Source: Whitmania pigra
Lineage: Eukaryota; Annelida; Clitellata; Hirudinida; Haemopidae
Reading direction: 5' to 3'
DNA length: 64,000 nt
NCBI GenBank assembly: GCA_021613335.1
Contig: JAJTWR010000431.1
Coordinates: forward strand, 372,001 to 436,000
Part shown: positions 1 through 8,861 of the stretch, piece by piece
Layout: the number at the start of each line of letters is the position of its first letter
Position numbering within the stretch: the first letter of the stretch is position 1
Program-made: the position numbers and the translations under genes
The notes under the pieces: generated by a model
Databases searched by the model: none
What the model saw: the letters and a program-made list of their open reading frames with translations, nothing else
What the model was told of the DNA's origin: nothing

Positions 1-57
1 GCGTGGATTTGGGGAGCAGGCGCAGAAGGGTGATGTAGGCTCCGTCCGAAAGCGCGC

Positions 58-789
58 TCACGGATTTGAACTCGGCGGTGCATCGGGGCGCGGCGCACCG
101 GGATAATAGAGCTGCATCTGCGGCTCTTGCGGCTTTGCCGCTGGCGGCGGCGTGGGGCGACCAGCGTCGATGATCACTCGGGTGCGCGTCTCGGTGGCCC
201 GCTCCGCGAGCACGCCCTGCCGGAAGACGAAGGTGACGCTGGAACCAGCGGGGAGCGAGTACTTGTCGCGACAGTCGCTGCTATCGATGTTGTGGTAGCG
301 CACCTCATCCGGGGCGCTGGAACCAATGTTCGTCATGCAGCTTCCGTGCTCCTTCTGAAAATCCTCAATCGGCATGCCGCCGTAGGGCACTTTGGGGTCT
401 GGCTTTTGGACCACCGGCGCCGGAGCCTGTCCCGGGGCTCTCGGCGCGGGCGACGGCGTCGGCGGCAACCGCGCAGTGGCGGCCGCCGCAGCCTCTTGGC
501 GCTGTCGCTCTAGCTCGCGCTCTTGGCGCTCGCGCGCGATGCGGGCCATCTCACTTTTGATGCTCTGAGAGAGCGCCTTGGCCTTCGGGCCTTCGTAAGC
601 ACTCTCCGGAATCCCGTCGATCTTCGTGAGGAGCTGCTTGAGCTCCGGAAGATCGTAGGCGTCATCCCCCTCTTGGGCGATGAGCACGGTCACCCGCGAT
701 TCCCACTCGTAGAACTCTGGATACGAGCGTTTACGACAGCCCGCGAGTACGAGGAGAGCAGCAAAAAAGTACAGCGAACGCTTCGACAT
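58..789 (-). CDS. Predicted lipoprotein of unknown function
   Basis: Unrecognised exported protein of 243 residues. The N-terminus (MSKRSLYFFAALLVLAGCRK) is a lipoprotein signal peptide with the lipobox LAGC, so the mature protein should be lipid-anchored at Cys17 or so. After it come an acidic/helical part, a Glu/Arg/Gln-rich stretch (about residues 85-105), a Pro/Ala-rich linker, a small cysteine-containing domain (about 140-205) and a Pro-rich tail. The start at 789 is preferred over an in-frame ATG at 807 because it places the signal peptide at the very N-terminus. The cysteine-containing domain may be disulphide bonded. No function is inferred. Confidence 0.75.
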   Translation of the reverse strand: MSKRSLYFFAALLVLAGCRKRSYPEFYEWESRVTVLIAQEGDDAYDLPELKQLLTKIDGIPESAYEGPKAKALSQSIKSEMARIARERQERELERQRQEAAAAATARLPPTPSPAPRAPGQAPAPVVQKPDPKVPYGGMPIEDFQKEHGSCMTNIGSSAPDEVRYHNIDSSDCRDKYSLPAGSSVTFVFRQGVLAERATETRTRVIIDAGRPTPPPAAKPQEPQMQLYYPGAPRPDAPPSSNP

Positions 790-842
790 GAATGAATGGA
801 CCTTCACGGGCGGTGACTTTACATCATTTCTTCAACGAGCCT

Positions 843-1574
843 TCAAATCCCGTGGAAGAGGCGTTTCGCAAAGTTCGTCGCGAGCTTCGCGTCGAGAATT
901 CGTCGCGCGGCGCTGCGGATGTCGTAGTCGACGCGCTGGTACTCCATGGTCTTCGCCTTGCTGTCGTAGAGCACGAAGCACGCGCGGTTGTCGTAGTCCC
1001 GCGGCTGGCCGACCGAGCCCACCGATAGGATGTACTGATGACCTTTGCGAAACTTCACGAAGTTGGATTCGACCTCGGTCACTCCGCGCTTCCCGAGAGC
1101 GAAGATTTTGCAGAGGTGGCTGTGTCCGATGAAGGTCGCTATGGGCAGCACTTGGAGAAACGGCGTGAGCTCCTGCGCCTGCGCCAACGCGAAGATGTAA
1201 TTGTATGCGCGCGGATCCACCGGCGAGCCGTGGCTGAAGCCCACTTCGCCGAGGCGGTAGGTGAGCGGCAGGCTCTTGAGCCAGCGCATGTTCTTCGCGG
1301 AGAGGCTCGCGATGGACCAGTCGATCGCCTTGCGGGCAGCGTCGTAATAGAACGAGTAGTCCATGCGCCCGGAGACGGCCGCATCGTGGTTCCCGAGCAG
1401 CGTGACTTCGGCGACTTCGCGAATGATGTCGCAGCAGGCATCCGGCGACGCGCCGTAACCGACGATATCACCGAGGCAAATAATCCGATCGGGCTTCAAG
1501 GCATCAATGGCCTTCATGACCTCGGTCAAGGCCTCGATGTTGCCGTGGATGTCAGAGATGATGGCTATTCGCAC
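843..1574 (-). CDS. Calcineurin-like metallophosphoesterase (YfcE/MJ0936-type)
   Basis: Cytoplasmic phosphoesterase of 243 residues. The metal-binding signatures of the family are visible in order: SDIHGN near residue 7-12, GDIVGYG near 35-41, GNHD near 62-65, a later SHG and GHSH near 150. These residues normally bind two metal ions and activate water for hydrolysis of a phosphomono- or diester. The substrate cannot be told from sequence. It is transcribed away from the downstream helicase gene and lies in the same direction as the lipoprotein gene with a 53-base gap. Family assignment is firm, the substrate is not. Confidence 0.85.
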   Translation of the reverse strand: MRIAIISDIHGNIEALTEVMKAIDALKPDRIICLGDIVGYGASPDACCDIIREVAEVTLLGNHDAAVSGRMDYSFYYDAARKAIDWSIASLSAKNMRWLKSLPLTYRLGEVGFSHGSPVDPRAYNYIFALAQAQELTPFLQVLPIATFIGHSHLCKIFALGKRGVTEVESNFVKFRKGHQYILSVGSVGQPRDYDNRACFVLYDSKAKTMEYQRVDYDIRSAARRILDAKLATNFAKRLFHGI

Positions 1575-1822
1575 GTCGGTTCTTCAAGCATGGCCCGAGG
1601 CATCGCTTTACTTCAAATTTCTTAGGAAATGGAAGCGGCTTCCTAGCATGCGACTTACTACTATGCGCAGTACGAAGTAAGCATTGCGCGTGGAGGATTG
1701 TCCCGCTCAACAAATGCGCGGCGAGCTCGCCGCCCGCTGGATATCTGAACAAAAGCTTAGTATCTATCGACAGCAATTTTCGCATCGTTGATGACGCCAA
1801 GCCGTTTGGGAGTGCTCCTACA

Positions 1823-4054
1823 TTGAGTATTGGCTCAGAGACAGCTCGACCCGTTTCGACGGACCTACCGGCGGCTGCCGCGCCGGAGGAAACCCTGGAA
1901 GGGGTGCTGGAGCGCATCACCTACGTCGCCGACAAAGACGCTTGGAGCGTGGTGCAGGTGAGTATCCCCCAGCGCGCCGAGCCGATAACGGTTGTAGGGA
2001 ATCTCCTCGGGGTGCAACCGGGCGCGTCGCTGCGCTTCACCGGCAAGTGGACCCAGAGCCGCAAATACGGGCCCCAATTCAAGGTTTCCACCTACGAGAT
2101 GGTGCGGCCGGTCACGCTGACCGGCATCGAGAAGTACCTGGGCAGCGGACTCATCCGAGGCATCGGGCCGGAGATGGCGGCGCGGATTGTCACCTGCTTC
2201 GGCGCCGATACGCTCTCCATCATCGACGACACGCCGGAGAAACTCCTCGAAGTCCAGGGCATCGGGCCGAAGCGCGTCGAGCAGATTCAGGCGGCGTGGC
2301 ACGAGCAGCGGGCGCTGCGCGAGGTCATGCTCTTCTTGCAGACCTACGGCGTCACTCCGAATTTCGCGAACCGCATCTACAAGCGCTACGGCGACAACGC
2401 CATCTCGCTCATTCAGGCGAATCCCTACCGGCTCGCTATCGACATCCACGGCATCGGCTTCAAGAGCGCCGACACCATCGCCCAGCGCCTCGGCGTTCCC
2501 ACGAATTCTCCCCAGCGGGCGGAGGCCGGCATCCTCCACTACCTCGCGGAATCTGCGGGCGACGGGCACGTGTGCATCCCCCGCGAAGTGCTCCTGCGCG
2601 ATGTCGAGAGCCTCCTCGGCGTGGACCGGATTCCGGTAGAAGATGCGCTCGCCACGCTCATCACCGAGCGGAAAGTGGTGAGCGACCCGCCCTTCCGGGG
2701 CACCGATGACGACGACGCCATCTACTTAGGCGCCCACCACACCGCGGAACTCGGCGTCGCGATGATGCTGAAGGCCTGCATCGCCACGCCGGTCGAGCCC
2801 ATCGCCATCGACGTCGAGCGGGCGATTACCTGGTTCGAGGGCAAATCCGAGCTCACGCTCGCCGAGGAGCAACGCGAGGCCATCCGGCGCGCACCGACCG
2901 AGAAAGTGCTGGTCATCACCGGCGGTCCCGGTACCGGAAAGACGACCCTGCTGCGGGCGATCATGATGATATTGAAGGCGAAGGGGCGCCGCATCTTGCT
3001 CGCCGCGCCAACCGGGCGCGCAGCGAAGCGCATGGAAGAGGCCACCGGGCACCCGGCGCAGACCATCCACCGGCTGCTCGAATTCAACCCCGGCTCTCGG
3101 ACCTTCGAGAAGAACGGCGACAAGCGCCTCGACACCGACATCCTCGTCGTCGACGAAGCGTCGATGCTCGACACCACCCTCGCCTACCACTTGCTCCGGG
3201 CGCTCCACCGGACGACCCAGCTCATCCTGGTGGGCGATGTGAACCAACTCCCGTCGGTAGGCCCAGGGAATGTGCTGCGCGAAATCATCCAGTCCGGCGT
3301 CGCGACAGTGGTGCGGCTCAAGGAGATTTTCCGCCAAGAGGCCTCAAGCCTCATCATCACCAACGCGCACCTCATCAACAGCGGCCTCTTGCCGCACATG
3401 CCGGACCGCGAGCGCGCCTCCGACTTCTACTTCGTCGAGCGCGATGACCCGGCGGCGCTCCTGACGACTTTGAAGGAACTCGTCGGGCGGCACATCCCCC
3501 GGCGGTTTTCCGTGGACCCCATCGACGGTACCCAAGTGCTCATTCCGATGCACCGGGGGCCGCTCGGGACGAGCGCGGTGAATTTGGAGCTGCAGTCGCT
3601 CTTGAACCCCACCGGCGTTCCGATTCCTCACGGGGCGAGGAGTTTTCGGGTCGGCGACAAGGTGATGCAGACCCGCAACAACTACGATCTCGGCGTCTTC
3701 AACGGGGACATCGGCCGCATCGAAGACTTCAATCGCCGCGACGGCACTGTCGACGTGCGCTTCGAGGGCGTCGGCGCAACGGTCACCTACGAAATCGGCG
3801 CTCTCGACGAGCTGATGCTCGCCTACGCCACAACGGTCCACAAATCTCAGGGCAGCGAATACCCCTGTGTCGTGTTGGTGCTCCACACGTCGCACTACAC
3901 GCTCCTGCAGCGAAACCTGCTCTACACGGCGGTCACCCGCGGCCGGAAGGCGGTCATCATTGTCGGCAATACGCGGGCACTTGAAATTGCCGTCAAAAAC
4001 GGAGAGGCCCGGGTTCGGCAGACGCGCCTCGCGGCCCATCTGAACGCGGACTAA
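1823..4054 (+). CDS. recD2: RecD2-type ATP-dependent DNA helicase
   Basis: Superfamily 1B 5'-3' helicase of 743 residues. The N-terminal part has an OB-like region (about 20-95) and helix-hairpin-helix repeats (GIGPEMAARI, GIGPKRVEQI, GIGFKSADTIA) typical of RecD2, which acts without RecBC. The motor domain has Walker A GGPGTGKTT near residue 367, DEASM near 441, GDVNQLPSVGPG near 475 and a C-terminal TVHKSQGSEYP / AVTRGRK pair. The start used is TTG at 1823, giving a protein that begins just before the OB region. The frame is open further upstream without an ATG, so the exact start is uncertain. Role in replication restart or repair is family knowledge. Confidence 0.88.
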   Translation: MSIGSETARPVSTDLPAAAAPEETLEGVLERITYVADKDAWSVVQVSIPQRAEPITVVGNLLGVQPGASLRFTGKWTQSRKYGPQFKVSTYEMVRPVTLTGIEKYLGSGLIRGIGPEMAARIVTCFGADTLSIIDDTPEKLLEVQGIGPKRVEQIQAAWHEQRALREVMLFLQTYGVTPNFANRIYKRYGDNAISLIQANPYRLAIDIHGIGFKSADTIAQRLGVPTNSPQRAEAGILHYLAESAGDGHVCIPREVLLRDVESLLGVDRIPVEDALATLITERKVVSDPPFRGTDDDDAIYLGAHHTAELGVAMMLKACIATPVEPIAIDVERAITWFEGKSELTLAEEQREAIRRAPTEKVLVITGGPGTGKTTLLRAIMMILKAKGRRILLAAPTGRAAKRMEEATGHPAQTIHRLLEFNPGSRTFEKNGDKRLDTDILVVDEASMLDTTLAYHLLRALHRTTQLILVGDVNQLPSVGPGNVLREIIQSGVATVVRLKEIFRQEASSLIITNAHLINSGLLPHMPDRERASDFYFVERDDPAALLTTLKELVGRHIPRRFSVDPIDGTQVLIPMHRGPLGTSAVNLELQSLLNPTGVPIPHGARSFRVGDKVMQTRNNYDLGVFNGDIGRIEDFNRRDGTVDVRFEGVGATVTYEIGALDELMLAYATTVHKSQGSEYPCVVLVLHTSHYTLLQRNLLYTAVTRGRKAVIIVGNTRALEIAVKNGEARVRQTRLAAHLNAD

Positions 4055-4091
4055 GGCCGCCCGATTACGCCGGGGCAAGCCCACAAAAAAG

Positions 4092-4136
4092 GACGCAGGC
4101 GGAAATGCCACGGTGGGCACTGCTTCCGCCTGCGTC
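4092..4136 (-). terminator. Intrinsic terminator-like hairpin
   Basis: Perfect 13-base stem GACGCAGGCGGAA (4092-4104) pairs with TTCCGCCTGCGTC (4124-4136) across a 19-base loop. On the minus strand the stem is followed by a run of six T (4085-4090), so it terminates minus-strand transcription, i.e. the small-ORF unit at 4204-4534. It may also stop transcripts leaving recD2, though no T-run follows on that side. Confidence 0.75.
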
Positions 4137-4203
4137 GACATCGTATTGAATTGTTGCTGGGCTTCGCTGCAGCTTTTCAGCCGTCAGCGCGCCACAAAGC
4201 TCT

Positions 4204-4299
4204 TTAGCTGCGTGCTGCGCGGTTTCGAAGGTCCGAAGACGTGAACTTCATCTTTGCGCTACGGCCCATGTCCGCCAACCACGATAGAAAAATCAACAT
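4204..4299 (-). CDS. Candidate small peptide, 31 residues
   Basis: Short reading frame starting MLIFLSWLADMG and ending NRAARS. It is preceded by AAAGAGG with 8 bases to the ATG, a good ribosome binding site, and lies 49 bases downstream of the 61-residue frame on the same strand, ahead of the hairpin at 4092-4136. The first eight residues are hydrophobic, the rest is basic. No relative is recognised. Coding status rests only on the ribosome binding site and context, so it may be chance. Confidence 0.35.
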   Translation of the reverse strand: MLIFLSWLADMGRSAKMKFTSSDLRNRAARS

Positions 4300-4348
4300 T
4301 GGTGATACCTCTTTCTTTTAGGTTTACTAACTGCTGAGGGACTAACCA

Positions 4349-4534
4349 TCAGTCCTTGATGTCGAATATAACGCATCTCGTCAAATTTGCAACTTCGACG
4401 AGCATTTCTTTCAGCCCGGCTTTATTTTTGCCAAATTCAAAGAAGCTGATGAGGCTGATGTCCGCACTCGAATTACTTCCACCGTAAATTCCGCTACCAT
4501 ATCCACTCAGTCGATCGTTATCTCTTGTCGGCAT
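4349..4534 (-). CDS. Candidate small protein, 61 residues
   Basis: Reading frame with a Gly/Ser/Tyr-rich N-terminal part (SGYGSGIYGGSNSS near residues 10-23), a hydrophobic middle (ISLISFFEF) and an acidic C-terminal end FDIKD. A GAGGAA lies 11 bases before the ATG. A sigma-70-like promoter is 43 bases upstream, and a strong hairpin terminator lies downstream. The surrounding DNA is much richer in A/T than its neighbours. I recognise no family. The leader-then-Gly/Ser look could suit a secreted or processed peptide, but no processing or export gene is adjacent. Confidence 0.45.
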   Translation of the reverse strand: MPTRDNDRLSGYGSGIYGGSNSSADISLISFFEFGKNKAGLKEMLVEVANLTRCVIFDIKD

Positions 4535-4576
4535 GTGTTCGCGTATTCCTCAGTTGGCCACAGATTACTTACGGTT

Positions 4577-4605
4577 AGTATCGCATGACGCAGCGGGCCA
4601 TGCAA
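4577..4605 (-). promoter_or_regulatory. Sigma-70-like promoter of the small-ORF unit
   Basis: On the minus strand: -35 TTGCAT (4605-4600), 17-base spacer, -10 GATACT (4582-4577). The predicted start point, near 4570, leaves an untranslated leader of about 36 bases before the ATG at 4534. Match and spacing are good; no experiment is implied. Confidence 0.5.
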
Positions 4606-4853
4606 GTGTATTTTAAGGATTTTTTTAATTTAAGTTTAACGCAACCTGCTGGATTTATTCGGCACTAAAATAATAAGTCAATGTCGTTGGGTTAGCGCGA
4701 CTAACTTTAATTTTTCGCTACCGTCAATTTCGGCTGCGCACAGCAACGCTAGCTGTCCGGTCCGCTGCCAGCTGAGCCCCGAAGGACGCCGAGTTCATTT
4801 CCGGCACTCCCCAGCGCGGATTCAAGCAGGAACTTCCGCACAGTAGCGCGTTC

Positions 4854-4875
4854 TCATGACGAGTCGTGTCATGAC
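4854..4875. promoter_or_regulatory. Repeated TCATGAC site upstream of cstA
   Basis: TCATGAC occurs at 4854-4860 and again at 4869-4875, the first bases of the two copies 15 bases apart. Each contains the palindrome TCATGA. The site lies about 100 bases before the cstA start and could be an operator for a carbon-responsive regulator. The protein that would bind is unknown. Confidence 0.3.
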
Positions 4876-4976
4876 TTTTTCCCCCGCCGGAGCAGTTTCT
4901 CGCTTTCGCATCGAGTAATTCTGTCGGCAGGTTCGCAGTAGGAACAACACTCGAATTTACGAGCTGAGGGGGATGC

Positions 4977-7034
4977 ATGAAAGCCATCGTGACGAAAGTC
5001 ATCTTCGCACTCATCGCTGCCGTCGGAGCCTGTGCATTTGCGGTCGTCGCGTTGAAGCGCGGCGAAACGGTGAACGCGCTCTGGGTGCTTACGGCCGCCA
5101 TCGCGACGTACATCATCGCATACCGTTTCTATTCGAAGTTCATCGCGACAAAGGTGCTGGAGCTTGATCCGAATCGCGTGACTCCGGCGGTGCGCCGAAA
5201 CGACGGCCTCGACTACGTCCCGACGAATAAATACGTCGTCTTTGGGCACCACTTCGCCGCCATCGCTGGCGCGGGCCCCCTCGCAGGTCCAGTGCTCGCA
5301 GCGCAGATGGGATACCTGCCGGGCATGTTGTGGCTCCTCGCGGGCGTGGTCCTCGCGGGAGCGGTGCAAGACATGACGGTCCTCTTCATTTCGACCCGCC
5401 GCGATGGCCGCTCGCTCGGCACCATCATCCGTCAGGAGCTCGGCGCCGTTCCTGGCATCATCGCGCTGTTCGGCACCATCATGATCATGACGATTCTCTT
5501 GGCCGTGCTGGCGCTCATCGTCGTGAAAGCGCTGACCGGCAGTCCTTGGGGGACGTTCACCATCGTCTGCACCATTCCCATCGCCATCTTGATGGGGCTC
5601 TACCTGCGCTACGTGCGGCCGAACCGGGTCTTCGAAGTTAGCATCATGGGTTTCGTCCTCTTGATGTTCTCCATCGTCGCAGGTGGGTGGGTCGCCGCGA
5701 GCCCGACGTGGGCGCCGCTCTTCACCTGGAGCGGCACGACGCTCACCTTGGCGCTCGTCGGGTACGGCTTCGTCGCTTCCATCCTTCCGGTCTGGTTGCT
5801 CCTCGGCCCCCGCGACTACCTTTCGACGTTCTTGAAAATCGGCGCGCTCCTCGTGCTGGCGCTCGTCATTGTCATCGTGGCGCCCGACTTGAAAATGCCC
5901 GCCATCACCCGCTTCACCGACGGCACTGGCCCGGTGTGGTCCGGAGAACTGTTCCCGTTCCTCTTCATCACCATCGCCTGCGGCGCAGTCTCCGGATTCC
6001 ACGCGCTCATCGCCTCCGGCACGACTCCCAAGCTCATCGAAAACGAGAGCCACATTCGTTTCGTTGGCTACGGCGCGATGCTGACCGAGTCTTTCGTGGG
6101 CATCATGTCGCTCATATCCGCGTCGGTGCTGGACCCGGGCATCTACTTCGCGATGAACAGCTCGACCGCGATCATCGGGAAGACCGCCGAGGAGGCGGCG
6201 AGGGCCATCAGCGCCTGGGGCTTCGTCATCACCCCGGAGATGCTCACCCAGACCGCCCAGTCGGTCGGCGAGAGCACCATCATCGCCCGTTCCGGCGGCG
6301 CACCGACGCTCGCGGTCGGCATGGCGCACCTCTTGTCGCGGCTCTTCGGCGGCGATGAGATGGTCGCGTTTTGGTACCACTTCGCGATTCTCTTCGAGGC
6401 CCTCTTCATCCTCACCGCAGTTGACGCCGGAACCCGCGCGGGGCGCTTCATGCTCCAAGACTTAGGGTCCTCGCTCATTCCCAATCTGAATGTTCGCGGC
6501 TGGGGAGTGAGCATCGGGGCCACTGCGCTCTGCGTCGGCGCTTGGGGATATTTCACGTACCAGGGCGTCGTGGACCCGTTTGGAGGCATCAACACCCTCT
6601 GGCCGCTGTTCGGCATCTCCAACCAAATGCTCGCCGCTGTGGCGCTGCTCATGGGGACAGTGGTGCTCTACAAGATGAAGAAGGAGCGCTACGCCTTTGT
6701 CACGATGGTGCCGACGGCGTGGCTCCTCGTCACGACGCTCACCGCGAGCGCGCAGAAGGTATTCCACCCCAACCCGCGCATCGGCTTCTTCGCCCTGGCG
6801 CGGAAATTCCAGAACGCGCTCGCGGAGGGGAAGGTCATCGCTCCAGCGAAGGACATCGCGACCATGAAGCAGGTGATCTTAGCCAACTACATCGACGGGG
6901 CCCTCACCTTGCTCTTCATGGCCTTCGTCATCTGTATCCTCGTGTACTCGATTCGAGCTTGCACCCTCGCCCGCCAGAATCCCAAGCCGACGGTCGTCGA
7001 GATACCGGGCATCGCCACGGAGGGCTCCCGATGA
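4977..7034 (+). CDS. cstA: CstA-family carbon starvation / peptide-pyruvate transporter
   Basis: Inner-membrane protein of 685 residues with about 16-18 hydrophobic segments, the usual length of CstA/BtsT proteins. Family signatures are visible: YRFYSKFIATKVLELDPNR near the N-terminus, GHHFAAIAGAGPLAGPVLAA near 90-110, QDMTVLFISTRRDGRSLG near 130, and FHALIASGTTPKLI near 340. CstA proteins take up peptides or pyruvate during carbon limitation. The gene overlaps the next small gene by four bases (ATGA), the arrangement typical of cstA with its small YbdD partner. A GAGGGGG ribosome binding site precedes the ATG. Confidence 0.92.
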   Translation: MKAIVTKVIFALIAAVGACAFAVVALKRGETVNALWVLTAAIATYIIAYRFYSKFIATKVLELDPNRVTPAVRRNDGLDYVPTNKYVVFGHHFAAIAGAGPLAGPVLAAQMGYLPGMLWLLAGVVLAGAVQDMTVLFISTRRDGRSLGTIIRQELGAVPGIIALFGTIMIMTILLAVLALIVVKALTGSPWGTFTIVCTIPIAILMGLYLRYVRPNRVFEVSIMGFVLLMFSIVAGGWVAASPTWAPLFTWSGTTLTLALVGYGFVASILPVWLLLGPRDYLSTFLKIGALLVLALVIVIVAPDLKMPAITRFTDGTGPVWSGELFPFLFITIACGAVSGFHALIASGTTPKLIENESHIRFVGYGAMLTESFVGIMSLISASVLDPGIYFAMNSSTAIIGKTAEEAARAISAWGFVITPEMLTQTAQSVGESTIIARSGGAPTLAVGMAHLLSRLFGGDEMVAFWYHFAILFEALFILTAVDAGTRAGRFMLQDLGSSLIPNLNVRGWGVSIGATALCVGAWGYFTYQGVVDPFGGINTLWPLFGISNQMLAAVALLMGTVVLYKMKKERYAFVTMVPTAWLLVTTLTASAQKVFHPNPRIGFFALARKFQNALAEGKVIAPAKDIATMKQVILANYIDGALTLLFMAFVICILVYSIRACTLARQNPKPTVVEIPGIATEGSR

Positions 7035-7225
7035 GACAACTCTTCCAGAAGCTCGCCGTTGCGTTTGCCCACCTGCGCCAAGGGCTCATGGGAGTCGTGG
7101 GCGTTTGGAGCTACGAGAACTACGAGCTCCAATCTCGAAGGTTGAATCGTACTCCGATGAGTCGCGAGGCATTCTTCCGCGAATGCCTTCAGCGACGCAT
7201 GGGCAGCGGCAAGAGCTGCTGCTGA
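7031..7225 (+). CDS. YbdD/YjiX-like small protein associated with CstA
   Basis: Protein of 64 residues starting at the ATG that overlaps the cstA stop. Family features: a central GVWSYENYELQSRR segment and SREAFFRECLQRRM in the C-terminal half, as in small proteins encoded next to cstA in many bacteria. The C-terminus is SCC followed by TGA; members of this family in some lineages carry cysteine or selenocysteine near this end. Its exact role is not established, but the overlap implies translational coupling with the transporter. Confidence 0.8.
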   Translation: MRQLFQKLAVAFAHLRQGLMGVVGVWSYENYELQSRRLNRTPMSREAFFRECLQRRMGSGKSCC

Positions 7226-7332
7226 GGCCGACGCTGGCTTGGCATCGAGTGTGTCGCCGGGCGAGGCGACTAGGTCATCCACAGCTTTTAAGGATTTTTG
7301 CTCTCCGAATTTGGCAGCAGTACTCAATGAAA

Positions 7333-8247
7333 TCACTGCCAAGGGCCGCCCGCTCGCCAAGTCCCTAGCGCAGGACGTCCAGATGCAGCAGCCGTGAGCG
7401 GAAATTCCACAAAGCCACGGATGACAGCTATCGTTTTCGGGAGGTTGTCCGATTGAGTGACCCCCGACTTACGTACAAAGCCTGACCACTGGGTTTGCTT
7501 TGCCGCGTCTTCACCAAATGCCGACGTAAGCGCGACTGGAATCCTCGCGGGCAACGACGTCTTTCGGCGATCAAAGGTTGCACGAATCGCCTGAACGAGA
7601 GGAGGGCCGTCGAAGTCAAAATCTCGTGCCAACACTGCAATGTCGTAGAAGTCCTTCATCCGGCTGTTGGCGATACCAAGCTTCACCATTGCTTCAAGCT
7701 TCTCTGCGATGACAGTTTCCCGTGGGTATGCATGGAGACGCGCCACCGGGAAATTAAGTAGCGGAGGAAATTCGACGAGGCTTGCTGGAGGGGTAATCGC
7801 ATCGCCGAAACCAACATCGACTTGGACCCGCACCCGGGTATTCGCGATGCGGGAATCCAGTCCGACTTGCACACCGCCGTATTCCTGGGCGTCACGGATG
7901 TGACCCACTTCTAACGAATCCAGCAGGAATCGAACCCCGTCGTCGGGCACATCAAGTGCCAGCACTTCGGCAAAGACTTGGCGCACGTGCTCAGCGCTTG
8001 GCTGTCCGAACCCCAACAGGTCGAGGTCGCGGGTCGCCCGATGGGGTTTGCCAGTCCAGAGCGTGAACAGCGCCGCGCCCTTCAGCACGAACTGCTTCGC
8101 ATGCCGTGACGTCGCTAGACGGTAAAGCAGCCGCTCGTTCACGAAGCGGGTGAGCACAAGTTGGAAATCCTCTCCCCGTTCGCGTGACAGGTGCAAGAGG
8201 CGTGCTCGCACCGATACACCAACATCTTTCGAAGGAGTTGCGCTCAC
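7333..8247 (-). CDS. abiEii: AbiEii-type nucleotidyltransferase toxin
   Basis: Protein of 304 residues, toxin half of a type IV toxin-antitoxin pair. The nucleotidyltransferase signature is visible: LKGAALFTLW near residues 55-64 followed by RATRDLDLLG near 70-79, where the two aspartates bind metal, and a later AEKLEAMVKLG...KDFYD motif near 185-205. AbiEii toxins act by nucleotide transfer and contribute to abortive phage defence or plasmid stabilisation. The gene overlaps the upstream antitoxin gene by four bases (ATGA), so the two are translationally coupled. Assignment to the family is good; activity is not shown. Confidence 0.85.
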   Translation of the reverse strand: MSATPSKDVGVSVRARLLHLSRERGEDFQLVLTRFVNERLLYRLATSRHAKQFVLKGAALFTLWTGKPHRATRDLDLLGFGQPSAEHVRQVFAEVLALDVPDDGVRFLLDSLEVGHIRDAQEYGGVQVGLDSRIANTRVRVQVDVGFGDAITPPASLVEFPPLLNFPVARLHAYPRETVIAEKLEAMVKLGIANSRMKDFYDIAVLARDFDFDGPPLVQAIRATFDRRKTSLPARIPVALTSAFGEDAAKQTQWSGFVRKSGVTQSDNLPKTIAVIRGFVEFPLTAAASGRPALGTWRAGGPWQ

Positions 8248-8852
8248 GCAAGTGCCTCCAAGTACGGGCGCATGAACGCATAGATGCGGGCTGCGCGAGC
8301 GGCTTCGGCGAGCGCATCAATGCTTTCGGTGCGTTTTCGAAGGTAGTCCTTGAGAGCTTCAAGCGCGACCTCAAGCCCTACATGCCGACGGTACCGAAAG
8401 CAGTCCGCCACGGTCTTCGCCGGTGTCGTTAGGCGGACCTTCACGCCATCGATAACCCGGGTGTCTACACCATGATGCAGGGCCCTCCCGCTTGCTCGTA
8501 CGACCTCCAGCTTCGGCGACGCGACCCTTGGCATGCGCGCGTGTCGGTCGATGAGAATCCAGACCGCGTGAGGTGCTTCGGTCGTCAAGCCGTGTACCTG
8601 CAAAGCACTCAGCAAGCCGACAACCGCGTGTGGGACCCGCTTGCTGACTTCTGCAAGCGAGCTGAGCTCGGTCATAGGAGCGTCGGAGATCCGGTAGAGC
8701 CCTCGGTCCACTTGCTCAAGGAGCCCTTGGTGGCAGAGTCGCTTGAGATAGGTCCGCGGAATACCTACAGCGTCGAGGTCACGTGACCGAAGCGGTCCCT
8801 TCTGTGCAAGACGAAGGAGTTTCGTGGCCTTGTTCGAGGAACGCGGTTGCAT
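8244..8852 (-). CDS. abiEi: AbiEi-type antitoxin / transcriptional repressor
   Basis: Protein of 202 residues. The N-terminal third is a winged helix (LLRLAQKGPLRSRDLDAVGI... about residues 12-60, with the RGLYRI wing), followed by the AbiEi antitoxin domain (about 65-200) with the typical TTPAKTVADCFRYR stretch near 140-155. AbiEi proteins repress their own operon through inverted repeats and neutralise AbiEii without direct binding. A palindrome sits in the upstream promoter region (8875-8885). The ATG at 8852 has no convincing ribosome binding site, which fits a near-leaderless transcript. Confidence 0.85.
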   Translation of the reverse strand: MQPRSSNKATKLLRLAQKGPLRSRDLDAVGIPRTYLKRLCHQGLLEQVDRGLYRISDAPMTELSSLAEVSKRVPHAVVGLLSALQVHGLTTEAPHAVWILIDRHARMPRVASPKLEVVRASGRALHHGVDTRVIDGVKVRLTTPAKTVADCFRYRRHVGLEVALEALKDYLRKRTESIDALAEAARAARIYAFMRPYLEALA

Positions 8853-8861
8853 GGTACTAAT

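Noticed and set aside
4869..6458. Long minus-strand open frame of 529 codons
   Set aside because: Lies antisense to cstA and has the Arg/Asp/His-rich composition of a GC-rich shadow frame; no family features.
7223..7225. TGA after the Cys-Cys of the YbdD-like gene as a selenocysteine codon
   Set aside because: The frame after it gives an unrelated short stretch ending at TAG and the protein already has normal length.
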